From positions 310,001-374,000 of the forward strand of contig VUAW01000002.1 in the NCBI GenBank assembly GCA_008711135.1: a stretch of DNA of 64,000 nucleotides, in the 5' to 3' direction. The notes under the pieces are model-generated. The model searched no databases. It had not been told where the DNA came from and saw nothing but the letters and a program-made list of their open reading frames with translations. The position numbers were made by a program, and so were the translations under genes. The stretch is from Rhodobacteraceae bacterium LNNU 3342 (lineage in GTDB: Bacteria; Pseudomonadota; Alphaproteobacteria; Rhodobacterales; Rhodobacteraceae). Shown piece after piece: positions 1 through 8,977 of the stretch (positions within the stretch are counted from its first letter, which is position 1; every line of letters starts with the position of its first letter).

Positions 1-257
1 TTGTGCGCGAGGTCGTGGCCGCCCTGCAGAAGGCGGGCGTCCGGGCTGAGGCCGACCTGCGGAACGAGAAGATCAACTACAAGGTCCGCGAACACTCGAT
101 GGGCAAGGTGCCGGTGATTCTTGCCGTTGGCATGAAAGAGGTCGAGGAGCGTACCGTCTCCGTCCGCCGTCTGGGCGAGACGCGGACCGAAACCGCAACC
201 CTTGACCAGATCGTGCCCACCCTGACGGCTGAGGCATTGGCCCCCGATCTGCGTTGA
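1..257 (+). CDS. thrS: threonyl-tRNA synthetase, C-terminal end (partial)
   Basis: This is the last 85 or so codons of a gene that begins before the window. The protein matches the anticodon-binding domain of class II synthetases, with the stretch [15 protein letters not shown] and a following [15 protein letters not shown] strand. Threonyl-tRNA synthetase charges tRNA-Thr in the cytoplasm. The stop TGA is at 255-257 and a strong terminator hairpin begins seven bases later, so thrS ends its transcription unit here. ProRS and HisRS share the fold, but the KVREHS and RRLGETRTE segments are ThrRS-like. I am confident of the family; the catalytic core is not visible. Confidence 0.9.
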   Translation, partial: VREVVAALQKAGVRAEADLRNEKINYKVREHSMGKVPVILAVGMKEVEERTVSVRRLGETRTETATLDQIVPTLTAEALAPDLR

Positions 258-263
258 TCCCGC

Positions 264-312
264 CCTGCGGTACCCTGCCGGTTCAGGGTGCCGCAGGCGG
301 CTGCGCCTTTTT
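264..312 (+). terminator. rho-independent terminator after thrS
   Basis: A 14-bp stem (264-277 pairing with 284-297, one G-U pair) has a six-base loop. A run of five T follows at 308-312, after a short GC-rich stretch. It lies directly after the thrS stop codon. Confidence 0.75.
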
Positions 313-517
313 CGTAACGGGGAAACTGCCATCTGGTCCGCTGTGGCAGTGTTACGCAGATGTCTCTTGCATTTCCTTAAAGATCGGTAATCCTTTTCCG
401 CAGTGAAGCTGACTTTCTTGACGACCGCTCCTTCAAGGCAGCCGGACTAGTGGAAGACCTGGCGGAACGACTCGGAGCAATTCCGCACCGGGGGAATGTA
501 ATTAGGAGAGCGGGACA

Positions 518-724
518 ATGCCTACCGGCACCGTAAAATGGTTCAATACGACGAAGGGCTATGGCTTCATCGCGCCGGACACCGGCGGCAAGGATGTGTT
601 TGTGCACATCTCCGCAGTTGAACGTGCCGGCCTGAAGGGCCTGAACGACAACCAAAAGATCGCTTACGAGCTGCAGTCGGGCCGTGATGGCCGCGAATCG
701 GCTTCCGATCTCAAACTGCTCTGA
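518..724 (+). CDS. cspA: cold-shock domain protein, CspA family
   Basis: A 68-residue single cold-shock domain with both RNA-binding motifs: KGYGFI (RNP1, residues 13-18) and DVFVHIS (RNP2, 26-32). Such proteins bind single-stranded RNA and DNA and act as RNA chaperones in the cytoplasm. The start is well supported by the AGGAG at 502-506, about ten bases before ATG. There are about 200 bases between the thrS terminator and this start, which leaves room for a long 5' leader, as cold-shock mRNAs often have, but I see no recognised thermosensor. A terminator hairpin follows, so the gene is probably monocistronic. The paralogue number cannot be told from the window, so the symbol is generic. Confidence 0.92.
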   Translation: MPTGTVKWFNTTKGYGFIAPDTGGKDVFVHISAVERAGLKGLNDNQKIAYELQSGRDGRESASDLKLL

Positions 725-744
725 TCCCGCCAAGATCTGCGTAT

Positions 745-768
745 CGGCCCGCCTTCGCGGGCCGTTTT
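745..768 (+). terminator. terminator after cspA
   Basis: A perfect 7-bp GC-rich stem (745-751 with 758-764) closes a CTTC-type loop and is followed by four T at 765-768. The convergent ArsC-like gene ends at 768, so the T-tract touches its stop codon. Confidence 0.75.
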
Positions 769-1097
769 CATTTCCAAAGCAATTGCTTCTGCACCTCTCG
801 CCCCCACCCGAGGTGAAGCATGGTGCCATCGTCGATGATCGGCCGCTTGATCAGGGTCGGATGCTGGGCCAGCAGAATCGACGTGTCGGCCAGCCGCTCT
901 TCCTCTGACAGGCCGCGCCAGGTGGTGGAGGACCGGTTCAGCAGCCGCCCCTCGAACGTCGTGATGAAACGATCCAGTTCCTCGCCCGAAAGCGGCTCGG
1001 CCCGCAGGTCTCGAAAGGTGACATCGCGGCCCGCAGCCTCCAGCGCCTTGCGCGCCTTCCGACAGGTGTCGCAGGTCGGGATGCCGTAGAGAATCAT
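768..1097 (-). CDS. ArsC/Spx-family thioredoxin-fold protein (YffB-like)
   Basis: A 109-residue protein of the ArsC/Spx superfamily. The N-terminus is [15 protein letters not shown] with a CxxC pair (Cys9 and Cys12), and the middle holds RSSTTWRGL, which resembles YffB (RGTTWRKL) more than true arsenate reductases. YffB-type proteins are small cytoplasmic thiol proteins without a settled role; a glutathione-dependent thiol reductase has been suggested. The start chosen is the ATG at 1097, which overlaps the thyX stop as ATGA, so the two genes are translationally coupled. A longer reading upstream would lie inside thyX and looks spurious. No ars genes are nearby, so arsenate reduction is unlikely. 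Confidence 0.8.
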   Translation of the reverse strand: MILYGIPTCDTCRKARKALEAAGRDVTFRDLRAEPLSGEELDRFITTFEGRLLNRSSTTWRGLSEEERLADTSILLAQHPTLIKRPIIDDGTMLHLGWGREVQKQLLWK

Positions 1098-2005
1098 TGT
1101 CCGGCCCAGATTGATTCGAACTCGCGCCACTCGCCCTTGCTCATCCCCGAGCTTTCCTGGGTTACAGCCTCGCCCCGGAGCATCCGCCGCAGACAGTCGA
1201 GCCCCTTGGCAGAAATCGTCGCCCCGCCCATACGGTAATCCTCGAACGCGGAATACGCGGCGGGCACCCAGTCGGCCACCACGCGGGCAATGGCCTCAGC
1301 ATAAACGCGGATTTCATACTGCGCATGGGCATCGGCCCGCAGCCGCAGGAAGTGGAACAGGTTGTGCAGGTCCGTCTTCCAGTACCACTGGGTGTAGATG
1401 TTGGCAGGAAGGTTCATCCGCGCAAGTTCACGCGCCAACCCCTTCTGCCCTTCCTGGCTCAGCATCTCCTGGTAGTGGTCATAGCTGCGCGCGGCATCGG
1501 TCTTGAGCACCTCAAGCACCCGCGCGGCCTCCTCCCCTTCCAGAACCTCGCCGCGGCCCTGGTTGTTCTGCCGGCTTTGCGCGGCCAGATGTTCGGGCGC
1601 GGGGATGTAGAATTCGCGGTCCATGATCGAATAGCGCGCTGAATATTCATTCACATTCGCCATCCGGTGCCGAATCCACTGCCGGGCCACGAAGATCGGC
1701 AGCTTCACATGCAGCTTGATCTCGCACATCTCAAACGGGGTGGAATGCCAGTGCCGCATCAGGTAGCGGATCAGCCCCGCATCGTCCCGCGCTGCCTTGG
1801 TACCTGCGCCATAGCTGACCCGGGCCGCCTGAACGATCGCCGCGTCATCTCCCATGTAGTCGATCACCCGGACGAACCCGTGATCCAGAACCTCATGCGC
1901 GCGGTAAAGATGCGCCTCCATCCCCTCGCTCACAGCACGAAGCGTCTGGCGCGGGGTGGCCCGGGCGGCCTCGATTTCAGCAATCTGGTCGGGCGTGAGC
2001 GGCAT
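1094..2005 (-). CDS. thyX: FAD-dependent thymidylate synthase ThyX
   Basis: ThyX converts dUMP to dTMP using methylene-tetrahydrofolate, NADPH and FAD, in place of ThyA. The 303-residue protein carries the ThyX signature [15 protein letters not shown] near residue 112; the family motif is RHRx7S. It also has the flavin/dUMP-binding helices around [16 protein letters not shown] and [12 protein letters not shown] chose the ATG at 2005 because a clean GGAGG lies five bases upstream. A start 21 codons earlier is possible in frame but lacks this site. The gene is first in a two-gene unit with the ArsC-like gene. With nrdJ and dut also in the window, three DNA-precursor genes are present, though not adjacent. 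Confidence 0.93.
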   Translation of the reverse strand: MPLTPDQIAEIEAARATPRQTLRAVSEGMEAHLYRAHEVLDHGFVRVIDYMGDDAAIVQAARVSYGAGTKAARDDAGLIRYLMRHWHSTPFEMCEIKLHVKLPIFVARQWIRHRMANVNEYSARYSIMDREFYIPAPEHLAAQSRQNNQGRGEVLEGEEAARVLEVLKTDAARSYDHYQEMLSQEGQKGLARELARMNLPANIYTQWYWKTDLHNLFHFLRLRADAHAQYEIRVYAEAIARVVADWVPAAYSAFEDYRMGGATISAKGLDCLRRMLRGEAVTQESSGMSKGEWREFESIWAGQ

Positions 2006-2149
2006 CGGGACCTCCGGTTTTTGGCAGGGGATTACAACCTGTACCCGGTCAAGGCAACGTCTGGACATCGCGTTTTTTGCACCGGATGCTCTTGCCTGCT
2101 CTGGCCGAGGGGCCTACGCAACCTATGATCGACTAAAAAGGAGCACATA

Positions 2150-2578
2150 TTGCAGATCCGCTACCTTCACACCATGGTCCGCGTTCTGGATCTCGACAAG
2201 TCCATGGCCTTCTTCCGGCTGCTGGGCCTTGAGGAAACACGCCGGATTGACAACGAGAAGGGCCGCTTCAGCCTGGTGTTCATGGCGCCCCCGGGCCAAC
2301 CGGAATGCCCGGTCGAACTGACCTGGAACTGGGATGGCGATGAGGGGCTGCCCTCTGACAGCCGCCATTTCGGGCATCTCGCCTATGCGGTCGAGGATAT
2401 CTATGCCATGTGCCAGCACCTTCAGGACAATGGCGTGACGATCAACCGGCCCCCGCGCGACGGGCACATGGCCTTCGTCCGCAGCCCTGACAACGTTTCG
2501 ATCGAATTGTTGCAGATGGGGAATGCGCTTCCCCCGGCAGAGCCTTGGGCGAGCATGCCCAACACGGGGCATTGGTAG
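2150..2578 (+). CDS. gloA: lactoylglutathione lyase (glyoxalase I)
   Basis: Glyoxalase I isomerises the methylglyoxal-glutathione hemithioacetal to S-lactoylglutathione in the cytoplasm. The 142-residue protein starts QIRYLHTMVRVLDLDKSM, typical of GloA, and keeps the four metal ligands: His7, Glu56, His76 and Glu119. The start is a TTG at 2150 with AGGAG seven bases upstream. The next ATG would remove His7, so TTG is preferred. The 3' end overlaps the DUF1194 gene by about 34 bases if that gene starts at its first TTG. The E. coli-type insertion pattern suggests a Ni/Co rather than Zn enzyme, but this is inference. Confidence 0.88.
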   Translation: MQIRYLHTMVRVLDLDKSMAFFRLLGLEETRRIDNEKGRFSLVFMAPPGQPECPVELTWNWDGDEGLPSDSRHFGHLAYAVEDIYAMCQHLQDNGVTINRPPRDGHMAFVRSPDNVSIELLQMGNALPPAEPWASMPNTGHW

Positions 2579-3291
2579 GGGCGCGGGCCCTTACCCTCTT
2601 CCTCGGGCTTGCTGCGGCAAGCCCCCTTCAGGCCGCGTGCCGTCAGGCTTTAATTCTGGCGGTCGATGTCTCGGCCTCGGTCGACGCGCAGGAATACCAG
2701 CTCCAGACCGAGGGGCTGGCCCGCGCCCTGATCGCACCTTCGGTCATCGAGGCTTTCTTGGCACAGCCCGCGGCCCCTGTGGCGCTCGCCATCTTTGAAT
2801 GGAGCGGGCAGAACTTCCAGGAAACAGTTCAACCCTGGATCCGCATCGAATCGGCGGACCACCTGCATACGCTGTCGGCGCTTCTCATTTCGCGCCCCCG
2901 CAGCCCGGGTCACGGCACCACCGCGATCGGCGCGGCGATGGGCTATGCGGCGGGCCTTTTCGCCGAAGGGCCCCGCTGCTCCCGTCAGGTGCTCGATATC
3001 TCGGGCGATGGGGAGAACAATGACGGCCCGACGCCCCGGGACAGAAGCCAACAGCCGGATCTGGATCTTGTCACGATCAACGGTCTTGCCATCGCAAGCG
3101 AGCTTCACGCCAATGAAGAGGGCCGCACCGCCAGCGGCGGGCGCCTTGTTGATTATTACGAGGCCAACATCATGAAGGGCCCCGACGCCTTCGTGGAGGT
3201 CGCCCAGTCGTTCAATGACTTCGAAGCCGCGATGATCCGCAAGCTGCTGCGCGAGTTGGAAACCGTGATGGTCGGCCAACTGGTTCAGTAG
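2545..3291 (+). CDS. DUF1194 family secreted VWA-like protein
   Basis: A protein of up to 248 residues with a signal peptide (LFLGLAAASPLQA, cleavage before ACRQ) followed by a von Willebrand A-type fold. The MIDAS metal motif is DVSASVD (DxSxS), and the DISGDGENNDG segment is the family hallmark. DUF1194 proteins are common in Rhodobacterales and are thought to be periplasmic metal-dependent binding proteins; no function is established. No ATG is available at the N-terminus: TTG at 2545 (inside gloA) and TTG at 2573 are both possible. The C-terminus overlaps the convergent MarR-type gene by seven bases. Confidence 0.82.
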   Translation: MGEHAQHGALVGARALTLFLGLAAASPLQAACRQALILAVDVSASVDAQEYQLQTEGLARALIAPSVIEAFLAQPAAPVALAIFEWSGQNFQETVQPWIRIESADHLHTLSALLISRPRSPGHGTTAIGAAMGYAAGLFAEGPRCSRQVLDISGDGENNDGPTPRDRSQQPDLDLVTINGLAIASELHANEEGRTASGGRLVDYYEANIMKGPDAFVEVAQSFNDFEAAMIRKLLRELETVMVGQLVQ

Positions 3292-3782
3292 ATGAAGCGG
3301 ATCTGGTCGGCCCAGTAACGTTCGACCCGCCGCAGGGCCGAGTTGATCCCCTCGATCCCCTCTTCGCCCAACTGGGCGCTCGATTGCAGCCCCTGCGCAT
3401 GACGGCCAAACAGCGAGTGTACCAGGTTGCGGACGTTGCGGCCCTTTTCCGTCAGGCGCACGCGCACCGAACGCCGGTCGATCGAGCAGCGCTCGTGGTG
3501 CATGTAGCCCAGTTCCACCAGCTTCTTGAGGTTGTACGAGACGTTCGAGCCCTGGTAATAGCCACGGGTCTTGAGCTCGCCCGCCGTCACCTCGTTTTCG
3601 CCGATGTTGAACAGCAGCAGCGCCTGGACCGAGTTGATCTCCAGCACGCCGAGCCGTTCGAACTCGTCCTTGATCACATCCAGCAGCAGCCGGTGAAGCC
3701 GTTCGACCAGGGCCAGGCTTTCCAGATAGCCCATCATGAAGTTGCTTTGGTCGTCCTGCCGCAGCGTTGAATGCAGTGTCAT
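3285..3782 (-). CDS. MarR-type winged-helix transcriptional regulator
   Basis: A 165-residue DNA-binding protein. The winged helix spans roughly residues 50-115, with the recognition segment YYQGSNVSYNLKKLVELGY and a wing containing DRRSVRVRLTEKG; long helices at both ends would form the dimer interface. The sequence resembles a strongly conserved alphaproteobacterial MarR group that includes LdtR, a regulator of an L,D-transpeptidase gene. An L,D-transpeptidase does occur in this window (43.4 kb), but that link is only suggestive. The gene is monocistronic and convergent with DUF1194. Its leader holds a GC-rich inverted repeat directly before the start codon. Confidence 0.82.
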   Translation of the reverse strand: MTLHSTLRQDDQSNFMMGYLESLALVERLHRLLLDVIKDEFERLGVLEINSVQALLLFNIGENEVTAGELKTRGYYQGSNVSYNLKKLVELGYMHHERCSIDRRSVRVRLTEKGRNVRNLVHSLFGRHAQGLQSSAQLGEEGIEGINSALRRVERYWADQIRFIY

Positions 3783-3789
3783 CTGGCGC

Positions 3790-3820
3790 CCCCAGTTTCG
3801 TTCGCAGGCCGATACTGGGG
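3790..3820 (-). promoter_or_regulatory. inverted repeat in the leader of the MarR-type gene
   Basis: The arms CCCCAGT (3790-3796) and ACTGGGG (3814-3820) are perfect inverted repeats separated by 17 bases. On the coding strand a run of seven T precedes the repeat, and the second arm ends seven bases before ATG, overlapping the only G-rich ribosome-binding candidate. It could be an autoregulatory operator or an RNA hairpin that masks the ribosome-binding site. The function is inferred. Confidence 0.4.
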
Positions 3821-3873
3821 AAAAAAACCGAAGAATTAGTTAACGCCGCTTCAGACTTTGAGGGCTCGTCCTG

Positions 3874-4149
3874 TTAACCTTCTTGCCGAAGCCGGCTACG
3901 GGCATGATCGCCAATTTCTTGTAAAATCGTGGAAAGTTGCTCCGGCCCCTGCCGGGCGCCCGTAACCCACAGATAAAGGTCCTGATCATTTTCTTCGAGC
4001 AGGGCATCAAAAAGATCAAGCTGCGCAGGATCCATGGCCGCAAGCTGCTCATCCGCGAAGGGGCCCAGAATCAGGTCCATCTCTTTCGTGCCGCGGCGCC
4101 AGCTACGCATGCGCATCCGTTTCAGCCGGGCTTCTGGCGTTTCAGTCAT
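3874..4149 (-). CDS. sdhE: succinate dehydrogenase assembly factor SdhE
   Basis: SdhE (SDHAF2/YgfY, DUF339) helps attach FAD covalently to the flavoprotein subunit of succinate dehydrogenase. The 91-residue protein shows the essential RGxxE motif in RRGTKEMD (residues 18-25) and the downstream hallmark LFDALLEENDQDLYLWVTG. The ATG at 4149 overlaps the stop of the upstream XRE gene as TGATG, and GGAGA lies about ten bases before it, so the two are translated together. No sdh structural genes are in the window. Confidence 0.92.
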   Translation of the reverse strand: MTETPEARLKRMRMRSWRRGTKEMDLILGPFADEQLAAMDPAQLDLFDALLEENDQDLYLWVTGARQGPEQLSTILQEIGDHARSRLRQEG

Positions 4150-4544
4150 CAATGTGTCTCCTGCAGGGCGGCGCGCAGCCGCTTTTCCAGCCGGCCAAGC
4201 CGGTCGCCCATCAACCCGATTTCCGCCCGGATCTGGCGGATCTCGGCCACCAGCCCGGCCGCATCCGGCGTTCCTTCCACCGCGTCCGGCGGCTCTACCC
4301 CGTCACCCCGGCCGGTCAGCAGCCACATGACGGACACGTTGAGCATCCCGGCCATCATCTGCAGCTTGTTGGCCCGGGGTTCGGCAAGATCCTCTTCCCA
4401 GGCCGCCACGGTCTTGAGCTTCACGCCCAGCCGGCGCGCGAACTCTTCGCGGGTCAGGCTGGCACCTTCGCGCGCGGCGGCAAGCCGGTCACCGAACGTG
4501 GCCGTGGTGTCGCTGAACCAACCTTCCGCAAGATCGTCGGTCAT
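4149..4544 (-). CDS. XRE-family helix-turn-helix regulator
   Basis: A 131-residue protein with a Cro/CI-type helix-turn-helix (about residues 17-76; LTREEFARRLGVKLKTVAAWE) and a C-terminal stretch of about 35 residues predicted to be a coiled coil (EIRQIRAEIGLMGDRLGRLEKRL). It probably binds DNA as a dimer or higher oligomer. It is coupled to sdhE by a TGATG overlap and lies divergent from the aminotransferase gene, with 89 bases between them. Targets are unknown; regulation of its own operon or of sdhE dosage is a guess from position. Confidence 0.82.
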   Translation of the reverse strand: MTDDLAEGWFSDTTATFGDRLAAAREGASLTREEFARRLGVKLKTVAAWEEDLAEPRANKLQMMAGMLNVSVMWLLTGRGDGVEPPDAVEGTPDAAGLVAEIRQIRAEIGLMGDRLGRLEKRLRAALQETH

Positions 4545-4603
4545 GCACCGCCTCCTTCGTTTAAATCCGCTTGATCGCGCATGAGGTGAACCCTAAGACA
4601 TGA

Positions 4604-5836
<1,233 letters not shown>

Positions 5837-5856
5837 TCCGGCCAGGCATCAAGATC

Positions 5857-5888
5857 AAAGCCCCGCGCAGCGATGCGCGGGGCTTTTT
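5857..5888 (+). terminator. terminator after aatA
   Basis: A perfect 12-bp stem (5857-5868 with 5875-5886) with a six-base loop, ending in five T. Because the stem begins with AAA, it may also weakly stop transcription arriving from the convergent MATE gene. Confidence 0.85.
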
Positions 5889-5930
5889 CATAGCCGGTGG
5901 ACGTCGCCGTCGTCGGCCAGTGAGCTGGCG

Positions 5931-7295
5931 CTATGCCGAACGGCCCTGTGCCTGCAGGTAACGGGCAAACCGCAGGCTCAGAAGCACGGCGGCAATCGCA
6001 AGCCCCACGACCAGCCCGGCCCATACCCCTACGCCGCCCCAGCCAAAGTGGATGCCCAGAAGATAGCTGACCGGGATGCCCACGACCCAATAGCTGATCG
6101 CGGCGATGATCATCGGCACCCGCGTGTCCTGCAGCCCCCGCAGCAGCCCAAGCACCATCACCTGCGCCGCATCCGCGAACTGGAACAACGCCGCCATGGC
6201 CAGCAGGACCGTGCCAATGGCGATGATCGCGTCGCGGCCCGGTTCGTCGCGGGACAGGAAGGCGCTGATCAGGGGCTCGGGCGTCAGCAGGAAGATCGCG
6301 ACCACCGCCGACCCGAACGCCAGCGATAGCGCGATCGAGGCAAAGGCCCCGCGGCGCAGCCCGTCGTGGTCGCCCTGACCGTGGGCGCGGCCAACCCGGA
6401 TCGTGGCGGCATTTGACAGGCCAAGATGCACCATGAAGGTCAGGGCCGAAATCTCCAGCGCGATGCCATGGGCGGCAAGTTCCTGCGTTCCCACCAGCCC
6501 CATCATCAGCGCCGAGGCGGAGAACAGCCCGCCTTCGGCCAGCCCCGTCAGGCCGATGGGCCAGCCCAGCCGGAACACCTGCCCGAGGGCAATCCAATCC
6601 GGCCGCCACATCCGCTGGAACAGCGCAAAGCGGCGCAGCTCAGGCAGCCAACCTGCGTAGATTGCCAACACCACCAGCGTCGCCACCTGCACCGTGACCG
6701 ATGCCACCGCCGCGCCCTGCAGCCCCAGTTCCGGCGCACCCCAGTTGCCGAAGATCAGCGCCCAGTTCACCGCGACGTTCAGGCCCACCGCAGCAACGGT
6801 GGTCCAAAGCACGACCTGCGTGCGTTCCAGCGCCGCCAGATAGCTTTTGAGCACCATCACCAGCAGCGCGGGCACCATGCCCAGCCCGGCAATGCGCAGG
6901 TAGTCCTGCGCAAGGCCGGCGACCTCGGGTTCCTGTCCCAGCCCGCGCAGCAGCGCGCCGGACCACCACATCACCGGGTAGGACAGAACCCCAAACAGCA
7001 CCGAAAGCCAAAGCCCCATCCGGGTCGCGCGGCGCACCTCGGCATCTTCGCCCGCGCCGATTGCCCGGGCCACCATCGGCATCACCGCCTGGCCAAAGCC
7101 TGACCCCAGGATGAAGACCACGAAGAAGGTCGAAGCCCCCAGCACCACCGCCGCAAGCGCCGGGATGGAATACCAACCCAGCATGATTGTGTCTGTGACA
7201 TGCAGCCCGAACTGCGCCACGTGGCTGCCGATCAGCGGCAGGCCAAGCACCAGCGTCGCCCGGGCATGGGCCGGGTATGAGAGCTTTTTCATCAT
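5931..7295 (-). CDS. norM: MATE-family multidrug/sodium antiporter (NorM type)
   Basis: A 454-residue inner-membrane protein with twelve hydrophobic segments in two related halves. The first half opens with LPLIGSHVAQFGLHVTDTIMLGWYS, the MATE/NorM entry helix, and the second has the matching WPIGLTGLAEGGLFSASALMMG. MATE proteins export cationic drugs and metabolites in exchange for Na+ or H+. Two ATG codons are adjacent at the start. It is monocistronic by spacing from both neighbours, and I see no dedicated regulator. Family is certain; substrate unknown. Confidence 0.88.
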   Translation of the reverse strand: MMKKLSYPAHARATLVLGLPLIGSHVAQFGLHVTDTIMLGWYSIPALAAVVLGASTFFVVFILGSGFGQAVMPMVARAIGAGEDAEVRRATRMGLWLSVLFGVLSYPVMWWSGALLRGLGQEPEVAGLAQDYLRIAGLGMVPALLVMVLKSYLAALERTQVVLWTTVAAVGLNVAVNWALIFGNWGAPELGLQGAAVASVTVQVATLVVLAIYAGWLPELRRFALFQRMWRPDWIALGQVFRLGWPIGLTGLAEGGLFSASALMMGLVGTQELAAHGIALEISALTFMVHLGLSNAATIRVGRAHGQGDHDGLRRGAFASIALSLAFGSAVVAIFLLTPEPLISAFLSRDEPGRDAIIAIGTVLLAMAALFQFADAAQVMVLGLLRGLQDTRVPMIIAAISYWVVGIPVSYLLGIHFGWGGVGVWAGLVVGLAIAAVLLSLRFARYLQAQGRSA

Positions 7296-7337
7296 CAGCC
7301 TGCCTTAGCCTGTCGCCCGGGACGGGGCAAGCGCGGC

Positions 7338-8228
7338 TCAGATCATGGTCAGGATCACCATGGATGCGGCCACGGCAATGACCGCCCCGGCGGCAAGCTC
7401 CAGCGCCGGCAGCACTGCCCGCGCCCGCCCCGCCCGGTCCAGCCAGTGCAGCGCCCCGTCCCGCGCGAGAACCGCGACGGCGGCGACGGCGACCGTGACG
7501 CTTGCCGTCCCCAGCCCCATGACATAGGCGCCAGCAATGCCCGCGGCCTCAAGCCCCATGCGCCAGGTCAGGATCAGCAGGAACAGCGCCCCGGTGCAGG
7601 GCCGCAGAGCCACCCCCGCCACCAGGGCCGCCCCGTCCCGCCAGGTGCGCAGCGCGGCGACCTCCTCGGCCGTGGGGCCGTGGCGATGCCCGCAGCTTCC
7701 GCAGACCTCGGCGTCATGATGATGATGATGCGCCGGGACTCGCCAAAGCCCCCGCGCCCCGCGCCACGCGAGCCAGAGGCCGATCGCCCCCACCGCAGCG
7801 GTGCTGAGCGGCACCATCAGATCCTCGGTTATCCCCATCAGCCGTTCACGGGTCCAGCCCAGCAGCAGGATGCCCCCATAGACCAGCACAACCGCCGTCG
7901 TCGCCTGCGCGAGGCTTGACACAAGCGCGATGCCCACCATCGGCAGCAGCCGCTGCCGGCTGCCGACCCCATAGCCGCCGATAAGGATCTTGCCGTGCCC
8001 GGGCCCCGCCGCGTGAAAGAACCCATAGGCAAAGCAGAGCGAGAACAGCGCCAGAAGCGCGCCCCCCTCTCCCGCCCGCAGTCGGCGCAGCCCGTCAGCC
8101 AGCGCGTTCTGGAACTGCCGCTGCCCTTCGGCCACCCAGGCAGCCAGTGGGCCGAAGGCGCCCAGCGCCCAAAGCGCCCCGCCCGCCACCGCGAGCGCAA
8201 GCACCAGCGTCGGGATCACCCGCCGCAT
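7338..8228 (-). CDS. NicO-family nickel/cobalt transporter, RcnA-like
   Basis: A 296-residue polytopic membrane protein of the NicO/RcnA family. The metal-path motifs are HAAGPGHGK (about residue 72) and ALRPCTGALF (about residue 208). The loop between helices is metal-binding in look: AHHHHHDAEVCGSCGHRHG, with seven His and two Cys. RcnA members export Ni2+/Co2+; other NicO members import them, so direction is not settled. The start overlaps the end of the DUF1007 gene by 13 bases, so the two products probably work together. No RcnR-type repressor is seen nearby. Confidence 0.85.
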   Translation of the reverse strand: MRRVIPTLVLALAVAGGALWALGAFGPLAAWVAEGQRQFQNALADGLRRLRAGEGGALLALFSLCFAYGFFHAAGPGHGKILIGGYGVGSRQRLLPMVGIALVSSLAQATTAVVLVYGGILLLGWTRERLMGITEDLMVPLSTAAVGAIGLWLAWRGARGLWRVPAHHHHHDAEVCGSCGHRHGPTAEEVAALRTWRDGAALVAGVALRPCTGALFLLILTWRMGLEAAGIAGAYVMGLGTASVTVAVAAVAVLARDGALHWLDRAGRARAVLPALELAAGAVIAVAASMVILTMI

Positions 8229-8878
8229 GTCAGCCGGATCTCATCTGCGAAGGCAGCGCCCACGGCGGGGAAATCATCCTCAGAATATTCCGCAGCCTCG
8301 CCCAGCATCTCCGCCAGTGCCTCTTCCAGGATACCGGTCGCGGCAGCGCGGTCGGGTTCGAAGATGCGGGCGGTGCAGTCGGTGCGCCCCTCGATCACCG
8401 GATCGATCGCAATGCTGTACGCGGTATAATAGCTTGGGTCATAGACCTGCAGCACCAGCGGCTCTGCTCCTACCTCTGGCGGTTCCTCGAAGGTGCGCAG
8501 GTGGGTGGAGATGATCCGCCCCTCCTGCACATCGGCGGTCCAGTCCTTAGGGCCCGAAAGCGCCAGCCGCCGGTCGCCCTGAAGCGCGTAGAGATCGCCC
8601 TCGTACCCCTCGATCCACTGCATGTCGAAGCCTGACAGCTTCTGCTTCTCGGCCTCGGTCACGGTGCCGGTGAATTCGGGATCAAGCCCCATCTCCTCAA
8701 GCAGCAGCATCGAATAGAAGGCGTCATAGACCCAAACGACCCGCACCGTCGCAAGCCGACCGTCTGGATCGAACTGCATCTGCAACCCGCTGTCGACGAA
8801 TATGTGGGGGTGGGCCTGCGCGGCCCCCGCGCCCAGCATCAGCGCCATTGCCGGTCCCAAGGTTTTCCAGCCCAGCAC
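8216..8878 (-). CDS. DUF1007 family periplasmic protein, partner of NicO
   Basis: A 220-residue secreted protein. The signal peptide LGPAMALMLGAGAAQA is followed by the family hallmark HPHIFVDSG, whose mature N-terminal His-x-His could bind a metal. I chose a GTG start at 8878 because AGGAGG lies six bases upstream; the longer ATG-like reading would add 17 residues with no ribosome site and a poor signal peptide. DUF1007 genes very often sit beside NicO transporters, as here, which suggests metal delivery or capture in the periplasm. The biochemical role is unproven. Confidence 0.82.
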   Translation of the reverse strand: MLGWKTLGPAMALMLGAGAAQAHPHIFVDSGLQMQFDPDGRLATVRVVWVYDAFYSMLLLEEMGLDPEFTGTVTEAEKQKLSGFDMQWIEGYEGDLYALQGDRRLALSGPKDWTADVQEGRIISTHLRTFEEPPEVGAEPLVLQVYDPSYYTAYSIAIDPVIEGRTDCTARIFEPDRAAATGILEEALAEMLGEAAEYSEDDFPAVGAAFADEIRLTCGG

Positions 8879-8977
8879 GTGTGCCTCCTGTCGTTTCGTC
8901 TTCTGCATAGGCCAAGGGGGCTGGGCCACTCAACCCGCTTTGGCGGGCATGCTGATCAGGAAGCGGTGATCCGCGCG

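Noticed and set aside
395-517. Open frame in the cspA leader (contains DFLDDRSFKAAGLVEDLAER)
   Set aside because: It looks protein-like but has no usable start codon near its beginning, and it runs into the cspA start in another frame. A leader peptide cannot be supported.
377-829. Long minus-strand frame of 150 codons over cspA
   Set aside because: It lies antisense to cspA and its terminator, has no ribosome site and no recognisable family. It is a shadow of high GC content.
7700-7760. His-run (HHHHHD) in the NicO protein as a tag or artefact
   Set aside because: Histidine-rich loops are normal for NicO/RcnA metal transporters, and the reading frame is intact on both sides.
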